DNA of 64,000 bases from Ottowia flava (GTDB lineage Bacteria; Pseudomonadota; Gammaproteobacteria; Burkholderiales; Burkholderiaceae_C). Of this stretch, positions 48,643 to 57,384 are shown piece by piece (position 1 is the stretch's first letter; each line of letters begins with the position of its first letter). The notes beneath the pieces are model-generated. The model saw only the letters and a program-made list of their open reading frames with translations, ran no database searches and was not told the origin of the DNA. The stretch is taken from contig NZ_VRUA01000003.1 of the NCBI RefSeq assembly GCF_008017535.1, forward strand, positions 1 to 64,000, read 5' to 3'. A program made the position numbers and the translations under genes.

Positions 48643-50478
48643 ATGTCTATGAATATATTGGGTATATCGGCCTATTACCATGACAGTGCCGCCGCGTTGC
48701 TGCGCGGGGGTGAAGTGGTGGCGGCTGCGCAAGAGGAGCGGTTCAGCCGAAAAAAACACGATGAGCGGTTCCCCGTCAATGCGATTCGCTATTGCCTTAC
48801 CGAAGGCAAAGTGGATAAAAGCAGCCTGGACTCCATCGTTTTCTACGACAAGCCAATCCTGAAATTCGAGCGGCTGATCGACACCTACCTCAGCTACGCG
48901 CCCAGGGGCTTTGGCTCGTTCGTCAAGGCGATGCCGGTTTGGCTCAAGGAAAAGCTTTACTTGAAAAAGACCTTGCGGCAGGAACTGGCCGCACTGCTGG
49001 CGTGCAGCGAATCCGAGTTGCCGCCCATTCTCTTCGCCGAGCACCACGAATCGCACGCCGCCTCCGCGTTTTATCCCAGTCCGTTTGATCGGGCGGCGGT
49101 GCTTTGTCTGGACGGCGTGGGCGAATGGGCGACCACTTCAGCCTGGATGGGCGATGGCGCGAAGCTGACCCCGCTCTGGCAGATCAACTTCCCGCACTCC
49201 TTGGGACTGCTGTATTCAGCGTTCACCTACTACCTCGGGTTCAAGGTCAATTCGGGCGAATACAAGCTGATGGGCCTGGCGCCCTATGGCCAGCCGACCT
49301 ACGTCAACAAGATTCTGGACAACCTGGTCGACGTCAAGCCGGACGGAACCTTCAGGTTGAACCTCCAGTACTTCGACTACTGCACCGGCCTGCGCATGAC
49401 CAACCAGGCCTTCGCCGACCTGTTCGAGGGTGCGCCGCGGGCCGGAGAATCGGTACCGACCCAGCGCGACATGGACATCGCAGCGTCCATCCAGGTCGTG
49501 ACCGAAGAAATTGTCCTGAAGCTGGCCAAGGGTTTGCAACAGGAAACCGGGGCTCAGAACCTGTGCATGGCGGGCGGTGTGGCACTGAACTGTGTGGCCA
49601 ACGGCCGCTTGCTGCGTGAAGGCGTTTTTTCGGACATATGGATCCAGCCAGCCGCCGGGGATGCAGGAGGAGCACTCGGCGCCGCCTGCGTCGTGCACCA
49701 CAAATACCGCGCGCAGCCGCGAGCGCCTGCTGGGCCAGCAGACCGCATGCAGGGCGCGCTGCTGGGGCCGACGTTCGGTGAGGCCGAGGTGCGCCTTGCC
49801 CTGGATGGGCTGGGCGCGCGGTACGAAGTTCTGGATGAGGCGGACCTTTACCCGCGGGTGGCCGCACTGCTGGCCAATGAGCAGGTTGTGGGCTGGTTTC
49901 AGAACCGCATGGAGTTCGGCCCCCGCGCGCTGGGCGCGCGCTCCATCCTGGCCGATCCGCGTTCGACTGCCATGCAGTCGCAACTCAATTTGAAGATCAA
50001 ATTCCGCGAATCTTTTCGGCCGTTTGCGCCGGCCGTGCTGCAAGAGCGCGTCTCGGAGTTTTTCGACCTGGACCACGCCAGCCCCTACATGCTCCTGGTG
50101 GCACAAGTGCAGGCGCGCCTGCAACTGCACCCGGAAGTCGCGGCCTCAGGGTTGGAGCAGTTGCACCAGGTGCGATCCTCCATTCCAGCGGTGACCCATG
50201 TGGACTATTCGGCGCGCGTCCAGACAGTGAACAAGGAGCAGAACCCCCAGTTCTACCGGCTGCTGCGGGCGTTTGAGCAGCAAACCGGGTGCCCTGTGCT
50301 GGTCAACACCTCGTTCAACGTGCGCGGTGAACCCATCGTGTGCACGCCGCAAGACGCTTTTCGGTGCTTCATGGGTACCAACATGGACCACCTGGTCATC
50401 GGCAATATCCTGCTGTCCAAATCGTCGCAGGACGCGGATGCCGTTGGCCGCGAAATGGGCGCACTGGCGCTGGATTGA
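48643..50478 (+). CDS. Carbamoyltransferase (NodU/CmcH family)
   Basis: A 611-residue enzyme transferring carbamoyl from carbamoyl phosphate to a hydroxyl, via an adenylate. Two domains are visible: a Kae1-like N-terminal half (MNILGISAYYHDSAAALL, AEHHESHAASAFY, LDGVGEWATTS, GEYKLMGLAPYG) and the TobZ-like C-terminal half (WFQNRMEFGPRALGARSILADPR, FRPFAPAVL, NTSFNVRGEPIV). The acceptor is unknown; NodU acts on Nod factors and CmcH on cephalosporin. It forms an operon with the SxtJ-like, DUF5989 and SGNH genes, a set that points to a surface glycan or secondary metabolite. Confidence 0.93.
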   Translation: MSMNILGISAYYHDSAAALLRGGEVVAAAQEERFSRKKHDERFPVNAIRYCLTEGKVDKSSLDSIVFYDKPILKFERLIDTYLSYAPRGFGSFVKAMPVWLKEKLYLKKTLRQELAALLACSESELPPILFAEHHESHAASAFYPSPFDRAAVLCLDGVGEWATTSAWMGDGAKLTPLWQINFPHSLGLLYSAFTYYLGFKVNSGEYKLMGLAPYGQPTYVNKILDNLVDVKPDGTFRLNLQYFDYCTGLRMTNQAFADLFEGAPRAGESVPTQRDMDIAASIQVVTEEIVLKLAKGLQQETGAQNLCMAGGVALNCVANGRLLREGVFSDIWIQPAAGDAGGALGAACVVHHKYRAQPRAPAGPADRMQGALLGPTFGEAEVRLALDGLGARYEVLDEADLYPRVAALLANEQVVGWFQNRMEFGPRALGARSILADPRSTAMQSQLNLKIKFRESFRPFAPAVLQERVSEFFDLDHASPYMLLVAQVQARLQLHPEVAASGLEQLHQVRSSIPAVTHVDYSARVQTVNKEQNPQFYRLLRAFEQQTGCPVLVNTSFNVRGEPIVCTPQDAFRCFMGTNMDHLVIGNILLSKSSQDADAVGREMGALALD

Positions 50479-50489
50479 AAGGACTGGCT

Positions 50490-50903
50490 ATGTTGGACAT
50501 GTCGGTGTTGAAGAACGTCAGCAAGGCCGAACTGCGCAAGTTCGGCTTGATCATGGCGGTGATGGTGATTGCGATCTTTGGGCTGCTTCTGCCCTGGCTG
50601 TGGTCTGGTCGTTTCCGGCCTTGGCCCTGGTGGGTTGGCGGCGCCTTCGCTGCGTTCGCCGTGGTATGGCCGGCGGCACTGAAGGGGGTCTACATCGCCT
50701 GGATGAAGGTCGGCGGCGTGCTGGGCAAGATCAACACGACGATCATCCTTGGCCTGGCCTACTGGCTCATCTTCACTCCGCTGGGCGTCGTTCTCAGGCT
50801 GATTGGCAAGGACACGCTCACCAAAGGCTGGCGTGAGGACGTCCAAACTTACCGGGTGCCCAAGTCGGCAAGGGCAGACGATCATATGGAGCGGCAGTTC
50901 TGA
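50490..50903 (+). CDS. SxtJ-family membrane protein
   Basis: A 137-residue protein with three hydrophobic segments (about 19-37, 42-63, 80-101; LRKFGLIMAVMVIAIFGLLLP starts the first) and a hydrophilic tail (WREDVQTYRVPKS..). It resembles SxtJ, found next to the carbamoyltransferase of the saxitoxin cluster and in many other carbamoyltransferase operons. Function is unknown; it may localise the transferase to the membrane. It starts 11 bp after the carbamoyltransferase stop and its TGA overlaps the next ATG. Confidence 0.8.
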   Translation: MLDMSVLKNVSKAELRKFGLIMAVMVIAIFGLLLPWLWSGRFRPWPWWVGGAFAAFAVVWPAALKGVYIAWMKVGGVLGKINTTIILGLAYWLIFTPLGVVLRLIGKDTLTKGWREDVQTYRVPKSARADDHMERQF

Positions 50904-51055
50904 TGTTGGAATTGATCAAAGAGTTGGTCTTGTTTTTCAAGGCGCACAAGCGCTACGCCTTGATTCCGGTGTTGGCCATCCTGCTGATGCTCGGCGCCTT
51001 GGTCGTGTTGGGGCAGGGCTCGGCCATCGCGCCCTTCATCTACACCTTGTTCTAA
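50903..51055 (+). CDS. Small membrane protein, DUF5989 family
   Basis: A 50-residue protein: an amphipathic start MLELIKELVLFFKAHKRY, then one strongly hydrophobic segment (about 20-38) ending FIYTLF. TGATG overlap with the SxtJ-like gene indicates tight coupling. Small DUF5989 proteins regularly accompany SxtJ and carbamoyltransferases; function is unknown. Confidence 0.75.
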   Translation: MLELIKELVLFFKAHKRYALIPVLAILLMLGALVVLGQGSAIAPFIYTLF

Positions 51056-51064
51056 GCCCGCGCA

Positions 51065-52201
51065 ATGAAGCGTCTCTGGTTCGTTCTCCTGCCGACCTTG
51101 TTGTTGGCGAGCCTGGTCGCCGTGGGGTTTTGGGCCGGGACCTACGTCAGCGCGAAGCGCATCGCCCACATCGCGGACGCGTACGAGAGCGCCGAGACGC
51201 TGGCCGGCGTGCTCAAGGCCACGCCGCTGTCCGACCGGCAGCGCAGCGAGATTTTCAAGGCTTACAGCAATCCGAATATCGATCCGAAACGTGTCAGCTG
51301 GGCGGTGCCTAACCAGCCGACGCCATTTGTCGGGACCGCGCCCAAACCGGGCGCGCACCAGAACGCGACGATCAATTCCTGGCAGATGCGCAGCGACAAA
51401 GAACTCGGTGTGCCGAAGGCGCCGGGCGCGTTTCGGATCTTTCTGACGGGCGGCTCCACCGCCTACGGTTCCGGCGCACCATCGCAGGACAAGACCATCG
51501 GCGCGCTGCTCGAGGCCGCGCTCAACCAAACAGGGGCGGCCCACCCGCCGCGAAAGTTCGAGGTCTTCACCTTCGCCAACCCGGCTTGGTCGTCGACGCA
51601 GGAGCGCATTGCGATCGAGAACTACCTGTCCGACCTGGAGCCCGACCTTATCGTCTCCCTGTCTGGCAACAACGATGTGTTCTGGGGCGATGCAGGCCGC
51701 AACATCCTTTGGTACTCGACTTTTTCGGACGACTACGTCAACGCATTGGCCGACCAGGCGCTGGCCGTGGCCGGTCGCAAGCCGCCGACCGCACTGGTGC
51801 ATGCGGCGGCAGCCACCGGCAAGGTGCCGGCCGAGGTGGTTGCCACCCGGTTGGTCAAGAACGCCACCCTGGGCGCGACCGCGCTGCACCTCGGCGCGCT
51901 GAAAGTCAACTGGCTGTATTTTTTGCAGCCCAACCTCGCAGCAACCAAGAAAGCGCTTTCCCCGCGCGAAGCTGAGTTTCTGACGCCGTCGCGGGACTAC
52001 TACCGCGATGCCTACGCCAAGATCGCCCAGGGCCTTGGGCAGGTCCCTGCGAAGAACTTCCTGTTTGTCAATCTCTCGGGCCTGTTCGATGGCCGCCGAC
52101 AGGAAGAAGAGATTTTTCTGGACCAGTTCCACTTCGGTGACATCGGCAATGCCGTGATCGCCAAAGCCATGGCGCAAGAGGTCGTTCGGCGCCTTCGCTG
52201 A
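51065..52201 (+). CDS. SGNH/GDSL-family hydrolase
   Basis: A 378-residue protein with an N-terminal membrane anchor or signal (WFVLLPTLLLASLVAVGFWAG). SGNH blocks: FLTGGSTAYGSG (Ser131), SLSGNNDVFWG (Asn) and DQFHFGDIGN near the end (Asp353/His356). It probably acts in the periplasm as an esterase or O-acyl transferase on a glycan. It starts 9 bp after the DUF5989 gene and completes the four-gene carbamoyltransferase operon. Confidence 0.85.
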   Translation: MKRLWFVLLPTLLLASLVAVGFWAGTYVSAKRIAHIADAYESAETLAGVLKATPLSDRQRSEIFKAYSNPNIDPKRVSWAVPNQPTPFVGTAPKPGAHQNATINSWQMRSDKELGVPKAPGAFRIFLTGGSTAYGSGAPSQDKTIGALLEAALNQTGAAHPPRKFEVFTFANPAWSSTQERIAIENYLSDLEPDLIVSLSGNNDVFWGDAGRNILWYSTFSDDYVNALADQALAVAGRKPPTALVHAAAATGKVPAEVVATRLVKNATLGATALHLGALKVNWLYFLQPNLAATKKALSPREAEFLTPSRDYYRDAYAKIAQGLGQVPAKNFLFVNLSGLFDGRRQEEEIFLDQFHFGDIGNAVIAKAMAQEVVRRLR

Positions 52202-52310
52202 GGCGCGGCCGTTGCGGTTTTAGGACGGAGCCATGCACGACGAGGCCCAATGCTGGCCAGTTGGCGCGAATGGATGATCGTCCTGCGATGCTGTCCTTAG
52301 GAGCGCAGGC

Positions 52311-52829
52311 TTGAGTCAACCTCCAGTCCCCCTGGGCCTTCGCATCATTGCCTGGCTGGCCATCCTGATCGGTTTATGGGTCTTGCTGAGCGCCGGCAAG
52401 GTCTTGGTGGCAGCGTTGGCCACACTGCCGGGTGAGCCGATGGACCTTGGTCGCGTGCCCGGGTACGTGGATGTCATCGCTTGGCTGTTGCGGCATGTCG
52501 CAGGTATCGCCTTGTTTCAGGTGGCTTTGGCGGCCGCGACGGTTTGGGCGGGTTTTGGCCTGCTGCGGCGGCGGGCTTGGGCTCGCGCCACGCTGGAGGG
52601 TGTTGGCTGGCTCGTGTTGCTGCAGCTCGCAGCGGTAGCTGCGCTCGGGTGGCAAGTCTTTGCAGACTTTTCGGAGCTGCCGCAGGACAGCCCCGGACTC
52701 GGCAGTCAGCCGGAATGGCTAGACATCGTGGCCATGCTGGTTGGCTTGCTCGCGGTCGCGCTGCCGGTCGTCGCGGCGGTGCGTTATTTGCGCAGTGCAT
52801 CGGTGCGCGCGCTGGTGCGGGGCCGTTGA
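52311..52829 (+). CDS. Hypothetical polytopic membrane protein
   Basis: A 172-residue protein with four hydrophobic segments (about 9-37, 58-82, 96-115, 134-158) and no recognised family. A TTG start is supported by AGGAG 7 nt upstream. It lies 109 bp after the SGNH gene, so operon membership is uncertain. Confidence 0.6.
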   Translation: MSQPPVPLGLRIIAWLAILIGLWVLLSAGKVLVAALATLPGEPMDLGRVPGYVDVIAWLLRHVAGIALFQVALAAATVWAGFGLLRRRAWARATLEGVGWLVLLQLAAVAALGWQVFADFSELPQDSPGLGSQPEWLDIVAMLVGLLAVALPVVAAVRYLRSASVRALVRGR

Positions 52830-52899
52830 GCGGGCGCAGACCGTTCGCCGCACCCGCCAACGTCGCCTCGATTGAACGCAAGCCCGCTACGATGCCCGC

Positions 52900-53319
52900 A
52901 TGTTCGCGCCGCTGCTGTCGCACCCATGGGTTTACCCCACGCTGGAGGTCGTCCATTTTCTCGGCATTGCCTTGCTGCTCGGTAACCTCTGCCTGCTGGA
53001 AGCCCGCGTGTTCGGTCTGGGTGCAACGCTGCCGCTGGAGGGGTTGGCGCGCCTCAGCCTGACGCTCGCTGTGCTCGGATTTACCTTGGCCGCGGGTTCG
53101 GGCCTGACCATGTTCGCCTCGCAGCCGCAGGAACTTCTCGTGAACCGCGCTTTCACACTCAAGATGCTGTTGATCGGCTTGGCGGGCGGTAACGCGCTGT
53201 GGTTCCACCTGCGAGGCTCCCTGCAGCGTCTGGACGGCACGGCCCGTGCGCTGATGTTGCTGTCTACCCTGATCTGGCTGGGTGTGCTGGTGTGCGGCCG
53301 CTGGATTGCCTATGTCTGA
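52900..53319 (+). CDS. Hypothetical membrane protein (DUF6644-like)
   Basis: A 139-residue protein with four hydrophobic segments. The start MFAPLLSHPWVYPTLEVVHFLGIALLLGN places a His in the first helix, and a conserved-looking FTLKMLLIGLAGGNALWFH follows. This pattern resembles small membrane proteins that accompany DUF6152 periplasmic proteins, which is what follows here (17 bp). Function is unknown. Confidence 0.65.
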   Translation: MFAPLLSHPWVYPTLEVVHFLGIALLLGNLCLLEARVFGLGATLPLEGLARLSLTLAVLGFTLAAGSGLTMFASQPQELLVNRAFTLKMLLIGLAGGNALWFHLRGSLQRLDGTARALMLLSTLIWLGVLVCGRWIAYV

Positions 53320-53335
53320 TCAAGGAGTGCCCTGC

Positions 53336-53806
53336 ATGCCGATCACAAGACGAGCCCTGCTGCTGGTTGCCGCCTCCGCGCCGCTCGCGGCCCGTGCCCA
53401 CCATGGCTGGAGCAGCTTTGACCAAGACCGCCCCATCTATCTGGAGGGCACTGCGCGTAACGTGAAGTGGCGCAATCCGCATGCCGAATTCATGCTGGAA
53501 GTGACCGCCGGCCTGAAGTTGCCGGCCGACCTGCCCAACCGGACGCTGCCAGCGCAAACGTCGGCCGTGGACGGCAAGGCGATCTTGGCGCGAGCCACGC
53601 TGCCCAGGCGCACCGAAACCCGCTGGGAGATCGAGTTGGCGCCATTGCAGCGCCTGAACGCCTGGCAAGTGCCCGAGATCAAGGAAGGGCAACACCTGGG
53701 TCTGCTGGGCTTCACCTTCAAGGAAGACAAGGGCGAGCCGGTGCTGCGCGCCGAATATCTGTTCCTGAATGGCAAGGTCTACGGTATGCGCTCCTCGCCC
53801 GCTTGA
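53336..53806 (+). CDS. DUF6152 family exported protein
   Basis: A 156-residue protein with a signal peptide (RRALLLVAASAPLAARA, about 5-21) followed by HHGWSSFDQDRPIYLEGT, the hallmark N-terminus of DUF6152, and VKWRNPHAEF. A periplasmic location is inferred and a metal-related role is conceivable from the exposed His pair; no activity is known. AAGGAGTGCCCTGC precedes the ATG. Probably cotranscribed with the membrane protein gene before it. Confidence 0.75.
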   Translation: MPITRRALLLVAASAPLAARAHHGWSSFDQDRPIYLEGTARNVKWRNPHAEFMLEVTAGLKLPADLPNRTLPAQTSAVDGKAILARATLPRRTETRWEIELAPLQRLNAWQVPEIKEGQHLGLLGFTFKEDKGEPVLRAEYLFLNGKVYGMRSSPA

Positions 53807-53914
53807 CGCGCGTTCACTGGCACGGGGCCGGCCTGTGTCGCGTGACGATGCGCGCGACTGGCGAAGATCTCACCTGCATCGCTACCATGTCGGTAGATCC
53901 ACCAGCGAGTCGGC

Positions 53915-55090
53915 ATGGGCGCATCACCACCCCACATCGTCATCATCGGCGGCGGCGCCATCGGCAGCGCCGTGGCGGCGCAGCTCACGCAACCGGCACG
54001 CCAGGCGGAGCGCCCGTGCAGTGTCACCGTGGTAGAGCGCGATCCGACCTACGCATTGGCCTCGTCGGCACTGTCCGCTTCGTCGATCCGCCAGCAGTTT
54101 TCGACCGACATCAACATCGCCCTTTCGCGCTACGGCGTGGAGGTGCTGCGCGCGCTGCCGCAGGTCGACCTGCACGAAGCCGGGTACCTGTACCTTGCCA
54201 CCGAAGCCGGTGCACCGGTGCTGCGGGCCAACCATGCGTTGCAGCGCGCGCACGGCGTGGATGTGGCCCTGCTGGCGCCGGGGGCGCTGCGCCAGCGCTT
54301 TGACTGGCTGCGCACGGACGACCTGGCGCTGGCCTCGCTCGGGCTCAGCGGCGAAGGCTGGTTTGACGGGTACGGCCTGTTGCAGGCTTGGCGCGCGCAG
54401 GCGCGTGCACAAGGGGCGCGCTACGTGCATGCCGAAGTGATTGGTTTGGACAGTCGGATTGAGGCCAATCGATTGACCATCCTGCGCAGTCAGCTATCGA
54501 ATGGAGAGCGTCTGGCGGCCAACGTGTTCGTCAACGCTGCGGGGCCGTGGGCGCGTCGGGTGGCCCAATGGGCGGGGATCGACCTGCCCGTGGTGGCGCG
54601 CCGCCGCACTGTCTTCAGCGTTACCTGCCCCGCGCCACTGCTGGATTGCCCGCTGCTGATCGACCCGTCTGGCATTTGGCTGCGGCCGGAAGGGCGAGGC
54701 TTCATCACTGGCTTCGCGCCGCCTGCCGGCGCCGATGCGGACGACCTGCCGCTCGACCAACCGGACCTGGCAGCGTTCGAGGAACTCGTGTGGCCCACGC
54801 TGGCCGAGCGCATTCCGGCGTTCGAGGCGCTGCGCCTGCAGCGCGCCTGGGCCGGGTACTACGAGATGAACACCTTCGACCACAACGGCATCGTGGGCCT
54901 GCACCCGGCCTGCACCAACCTCGTCTTTGCCAACGGCTTTTCCGGCCATGGCCTGCAGCAGTCGCCCGCGGTCGGTCGGGCACTGGCCGAGCTGATCACC
55001 ACCGGGGCGTACCAAACGCTGGACCTGACGCCGCTCGGCTGGGAGCGAGTGCTCGAAGGCCGCCCGCTGCTGGAGCGCAACGTGATCTGA
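53915..55090 (+). CDS. FAD-dependent oxidoreductase (DAO family)
   Basis: A 391-residue amine/hydroxyacid oxidase-like flavoprotein. The FAD motif IIGGGAIGS (10-18) begins the protein; VNAAGPWARR and a C-terminal NGFSGHGLQQSP are typical of the DAO/sarcosine oxidase group. The substrate is unknown. Residues ~176-198 (GLDSRIEANRLTILRSQLSN..) are encoded by an in-frame dispersed repeat located between strands before VNAAGPWA. It stands alone, 108 bp after the DUF6152 gene. Confidence 0.85.
   Translation: MGASPPHIVIIGGGAIGSAVAAQLTQPARQAERPCSVTVVERDPTYALASSALSASSIRQQFSTDINIALSRYGVEVLRALPQVDLHEAGYLYLATEAGAPVLRANHALQRAHGVDVALLAPGALRQRFDWLRTDDLALASLGLSGEGWFDGYGLLQAWRAQARAQGARYVHAEVIGLDSRIEANRLTILRSQLSNGERLAANVFVNAAGPWARRVAQWAGIDLPVVARRRTVFSVTCPAPLLDCPLLIDPSGIWLRPEGRGFITGFAPPAGADADDLPLDQPDLAAFEELVWPTLAERIPAFEALRLQRAWAGYYEMNTFDHNGIVGLHPACTNLVFANGFSGHGLQQSPAVGRALAELITTGAYQTLDLTPLGWERVLEGRPLLERNVI
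54442..54507 (+). repeat. Dispersed repeat, copy 16, inside a coding sequence
   Basis: A forward copy whose 3' half is clear (CATCCTGCGCAGTCAGCTAT, then CGAATGGAG) and whose 5' half is diverged. It lies in frame within the DAO flavoprotein gene. Confidence 0.6.
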
Positions 55091-55249
55091 AGCGCGCCTG
55101 AGTGTGCGCTTCCGTTGGGCCAGCGGTTGTTCAAAGGGATTTCAGGTCAAATCGGCTGTTAGCCTGTGATCTATCTGCCCAGAACGCTGGTAAATTAGTA
55201 GCAGTTATGACCATCTGCGCAACGCAGCCCGGCCCGCTACGCAGGCGGC

Positions 55250-55651
55250 TCAACTGGCCGCCGCGATCTTCAACCGAATGAACGCCGCGAAATCGCGCGC
55301 CACCTCGGTGGCCTCGTGGCTGGTCGGGTCGATCTCGACGATGCGCCAGCCGTTGGCGGTGTCGAAGCCGCTGGCGTAGCCCGCGAAGTCGTCGCCGAAC
55401 AGCTGCACTGCCGCCAAGCCAGGCGGTGTCTGGCCGTACAGTTCCTCGGGCGCCAGCAGGCCGCTATACAGCATGAAGCTGTCGTCGCCGATGGGCCCAA
55501 ACCCGACATGGCTTAAGAAGTCGACGTAGCCCGCGGGCAGGCCGGGCTCGTCGCGCTGCAGGCTCGCCAGCGCCTCGCCGGTCAGGGGCGTCAGCTGGTC
55601 GCAGGCCGTTCCGGTGCCTTTTTCGGCGATCAGGTCGTTGAACTGGCTCAT
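55250..55651 (-). CDS. SMI1/KNR4 (SUKH) family immunity protein
   Basis: A 133-residue protein with the SUKH pattern: LPAGYVDFLSHVGFGPIGDD..MLYSG near residues 38-67, followed by LFGDDFAGYASGFD. SUKH proteins neutralise cognate nuclease or other toxins of polymorphic toxin systems. It starts 6 bp after the toxin stop on the same strand, so toxin and immunity are coupled. The toxin carries an HNH-type domain, a common SUKH partner. Confidence 0.8.
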   Translation of the reverse strand: MSQFNDLIAEKGTGTACDQLTPLTGEALASLQRDEPGLPAGYVDFLSHVGFGPIGDDSFMLYSGLLAPEELYGQTPPGLAAVQLFGDDFAGYASGFDTANGWRIVEIDPTSHEATEVARDFAAFIRLKIAAAS

Positions 55652-55657
55652 GGTCGG

Positions 55658-56833
55658 TCAGGGGAATATCTGGCTGGCGGGGCCGCCGGCGCGGTGGATG
55701 CCTTGCTGGTGCTGGTCGGGGAAGCGCGCCGGGTGCATGTTCCACCATTCGGCGGGGCCGCCGTAGCTGCTTTCGATGATGTGGTGGGCATCATAGGGCT
55801 GGCCGGCCTTGCGCACCAGCGTGCCGTTGGCGGAATGCAGGTCTTCGGTGTAGCGCGGCCAGGCCTGGCCGGTCTGCTTCTCCCACTGGGTGATCAGGTC
55901 GTTCTTGACGCGGTTGAAATCTGCGCGGTGCGCCTTGGACTCTGCCGTGCTGAGGCGCGTGGGGTTGTGGTGCGTCAGGTAGTCGGTCAGCAGGCGCTGC
56001 TGCTCGGTCGTCACCGAACGGCCGGTCTGCAAGGTGATGTCGTCCAGATAGCGCCCCCACGCCGGCTGCGCACCGACGCGGGCGGCGCCGGCGGCCAGGC
56101 GCGTGGCATCGGTGGCACCCTCGGCCACGTTCTCGGCGCCGCGGGCGCCGGCGCGACCTGCGCCCTGGCCGAACGACTGCGTCAACTCCTTCAGCGTGGT
56201 CAGCTGTTGGCGCAGGCTGTCGGGCAGCTTGTCCAGCGGCACCTTGTCGAGCGCATTGCCAATGGCGCGGATGCCCGGCTCCAGACTTTGGCGCAGCGCG
56301 GGGTTGCGTGCGGCGGCTTCCACCGCGTTGGCCACGGTCTGCGCGTATTTGCCCAGCTTGCCCAGCTTGGCTGCATCGCCGATGTAAGGGACCATGCTGA
56401 TCGCGCTCAGGCCCGCGCCCAGCCAGTCGCCGCGGCCGATCGAGATCAGCGCGTTCGCGCCGTCCGAGATCGGCGTCGGGTCGAACAGGCCGGCGACGTC
56501 CAGACCGATCTGCGTCAGGTCCAGCGCCAGATCGGCGTCGGCATTCGGACGCGCGCCGCCCGAGGCGGGGGGGCCCGCGTCGACGCCGCGCTCGCGCAGC
56601 GCTGATTGGGTGCTCGCCAGTTCACCGGGGGCCAGTTCAGGGGCGACTTCCTGCAGCACCCGGCGCCGTTGGGCGGCATCGGGCAGTCGGGCGATGGCGT
56701 CAGCCAGCTGCTGGCCATTGACGGCGCCCAGCGTGCGCGCGCCTTCCAGGGTGGATCGGGCCAGGGGCGACAGGCCTTGTGCGCCGGCCGCAGCCGCACG
56801 CCAGCCCGCGCCGCCAATCGGCGGTGTCGTCAT
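55658..56833 (-). CDS. Polymorphic toxin with C-terminal HNH-type nuclease domain
   Basis: A 391-residue protein. Residues ~1-100 are Ala/Gly-rich and helical with no signal peptide. Residues ~105-180 (LALDLTQIGLDVAGLFDPTP, then GDWLGAGLSAISMVPYIGDA) match the pre-toxin segment found before toxin domains. The C-terminal ~60 residues hold DAHHIIE..GG..WWNMHPARFPDQH..GIH, an HNH/endonuclease-type set of His and Asn. No RHS, filamentous or VgrG/PAAR module is present, so the delivery route is unknown. AAGGAG precedes the ATG. The SUKH gene follows, and the upstream element matches that of the calpain-like gene. Confidence 0.82.
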   Translation of the reverse strand: MTTPPIGGAGWRAAAAGAQGLSPLARSTLEGARTLGAVNGQQLADAIARLPDAAQRRRVLQEVAPELAPGELASTQSALRERGVDAGPPASGGARPNADADLALDLTQIGLDVAGLFDPTPISDGANALISIGRGDWLGAGLSAISMVPYIGDAAKLGKLGKYAQTVANAVEAAARNPALRQSLEPGIRAIGNALDKVPLDKLPDSLRQQLTTLKELTQSFGQGAGRAGARGAENVAEGATDATRLAAGAARVGAQPAWGRYLDDITLQTGRSVTTEQQRLLTDYLTHHNPTRLSTAESKAHRADFNRVKNDLITQWEKQTGQAWPRYTEDLHSANGTLVRKAGQPYDAHHIIESSYGGPAEWWNMHPARFPDQHQQGIHRAGGPASQIFP

Positions 56834-56896
56834 GGTGTCAACTCCTTGCCGCCAGAGGGCAGCGATGGTGCTATTGCACAGCTGCAAGCGTCTGCT

Positions 56897-56946
56897 GAAC
56901 AGACGGGGCGTTCCCAGCTGGGGTCGGCCGCAGTTGGGAACGGTCC
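56897..56946 (-). promoter_or_regulatory. Upstream element shared with the calpain-like gene (copy B)
   Basis: Read on the minus strand: GGAC, TTCCCA, 13 nt, CCAGCTGGGAAC (56910-56921), 8 nt, TGTTC (56897-56901). Compare copy A at 21696-21745, with spacers of 12 and 9 nt. It ends 63 bp before the toxin ATG, against 57 bp for copy A. Confidence 0.6.
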
Positions 56947-57010
56947 GGATGCGAGCAACATCACGGTGTCATGAGGCTGTGCTAAGGCAGCTTCATACTT
57001 TTGATGAAGA

Positions 57011-57064
57011 AAGTGCCTCAAGCGCTTGCCTGGATTGCGCAACTAGCTATTAAGTTAATAGTGA
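57011..57064 (+). repeat. Dispersed intergenic repeat, copy 17
   Basis: A forward copy with the 3' half conserved (TGGATTGCGCAACTAGCTAT, then TAAGTTAATAG). Confidence 0.65.
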
Positions 57065-57337
57065 ATTGGGTTGGGTCAATCTGTCATCGATGCACGGCAG
57101 TCGGCGCGTTCCGTGGCGCTTGGGCTTCACATGGGCCGCCGTGGGGGGCGCCAGTGTTCAAAGCGACCTGTCGAATGACGGGTTCGCCGGTTCTGCACGT
57201 CGAGTCGGCTGGCGGTGGTCTGTGCTTGAAGGCGTCTGAGCCGATAGGCTTCAACCGAACCGATGGGGGTCGACGTTTTTGGTGATGGGACTACGCCAAC
57301 AACGCAGATCGCCGGAGTGCCTTGCATCGCACAAAAC

Positions 57338-57360
57338 TGCAACACGAATTTCGTGTTGCA
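57338..57360 (+). promoter_or_regulatory. Palindromic operator upstream of the antitoxin gene
   Basis: TGCAACACGAA, one central T, TTCGTGTTGCA: an 11-bp perfect inverted repeat 24 bp before the antitoxin ATG, followed by an extra half site (TTCGTGT, about 57366-57372). Ribbon-helix-helix antitoxins usually bind such sites to repress their own operon. Confidence 0.75.
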
Positions 57361-57384
57361 CTGAGTTCGTGTAAGATTTCGATC

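Larger units (their letters stand above)
56834..57384. other. Intergenic region between the toxin and the antitoxin gene
   Basis: A 551-bp region between divergent genes. It holds the shared upstream element (56897-56946), a dispersed repeat (57011-57064) and the antitoxin operator (57338-57360). The remaining ~270 bp have open frames on both strands but nothing recognisable. Confidence 0.45.

Noticed and set aside
55135-55215. Possible further repeat copies after the DAO oxidoreductase gene
   Set aside because: CTGTTAGCCTGTGATCTATCTG and GACCATCTGCGCAACGCAG are only loosely similar to the consensus; not counted.
57001-57285. Open frame beginning MMKKVPQALAWIAQ between the toxin and antitoxin genes
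   Set aside because: Its start region is partly dispersed repeat, there is no ribosome-binding site, and no family features are seen.
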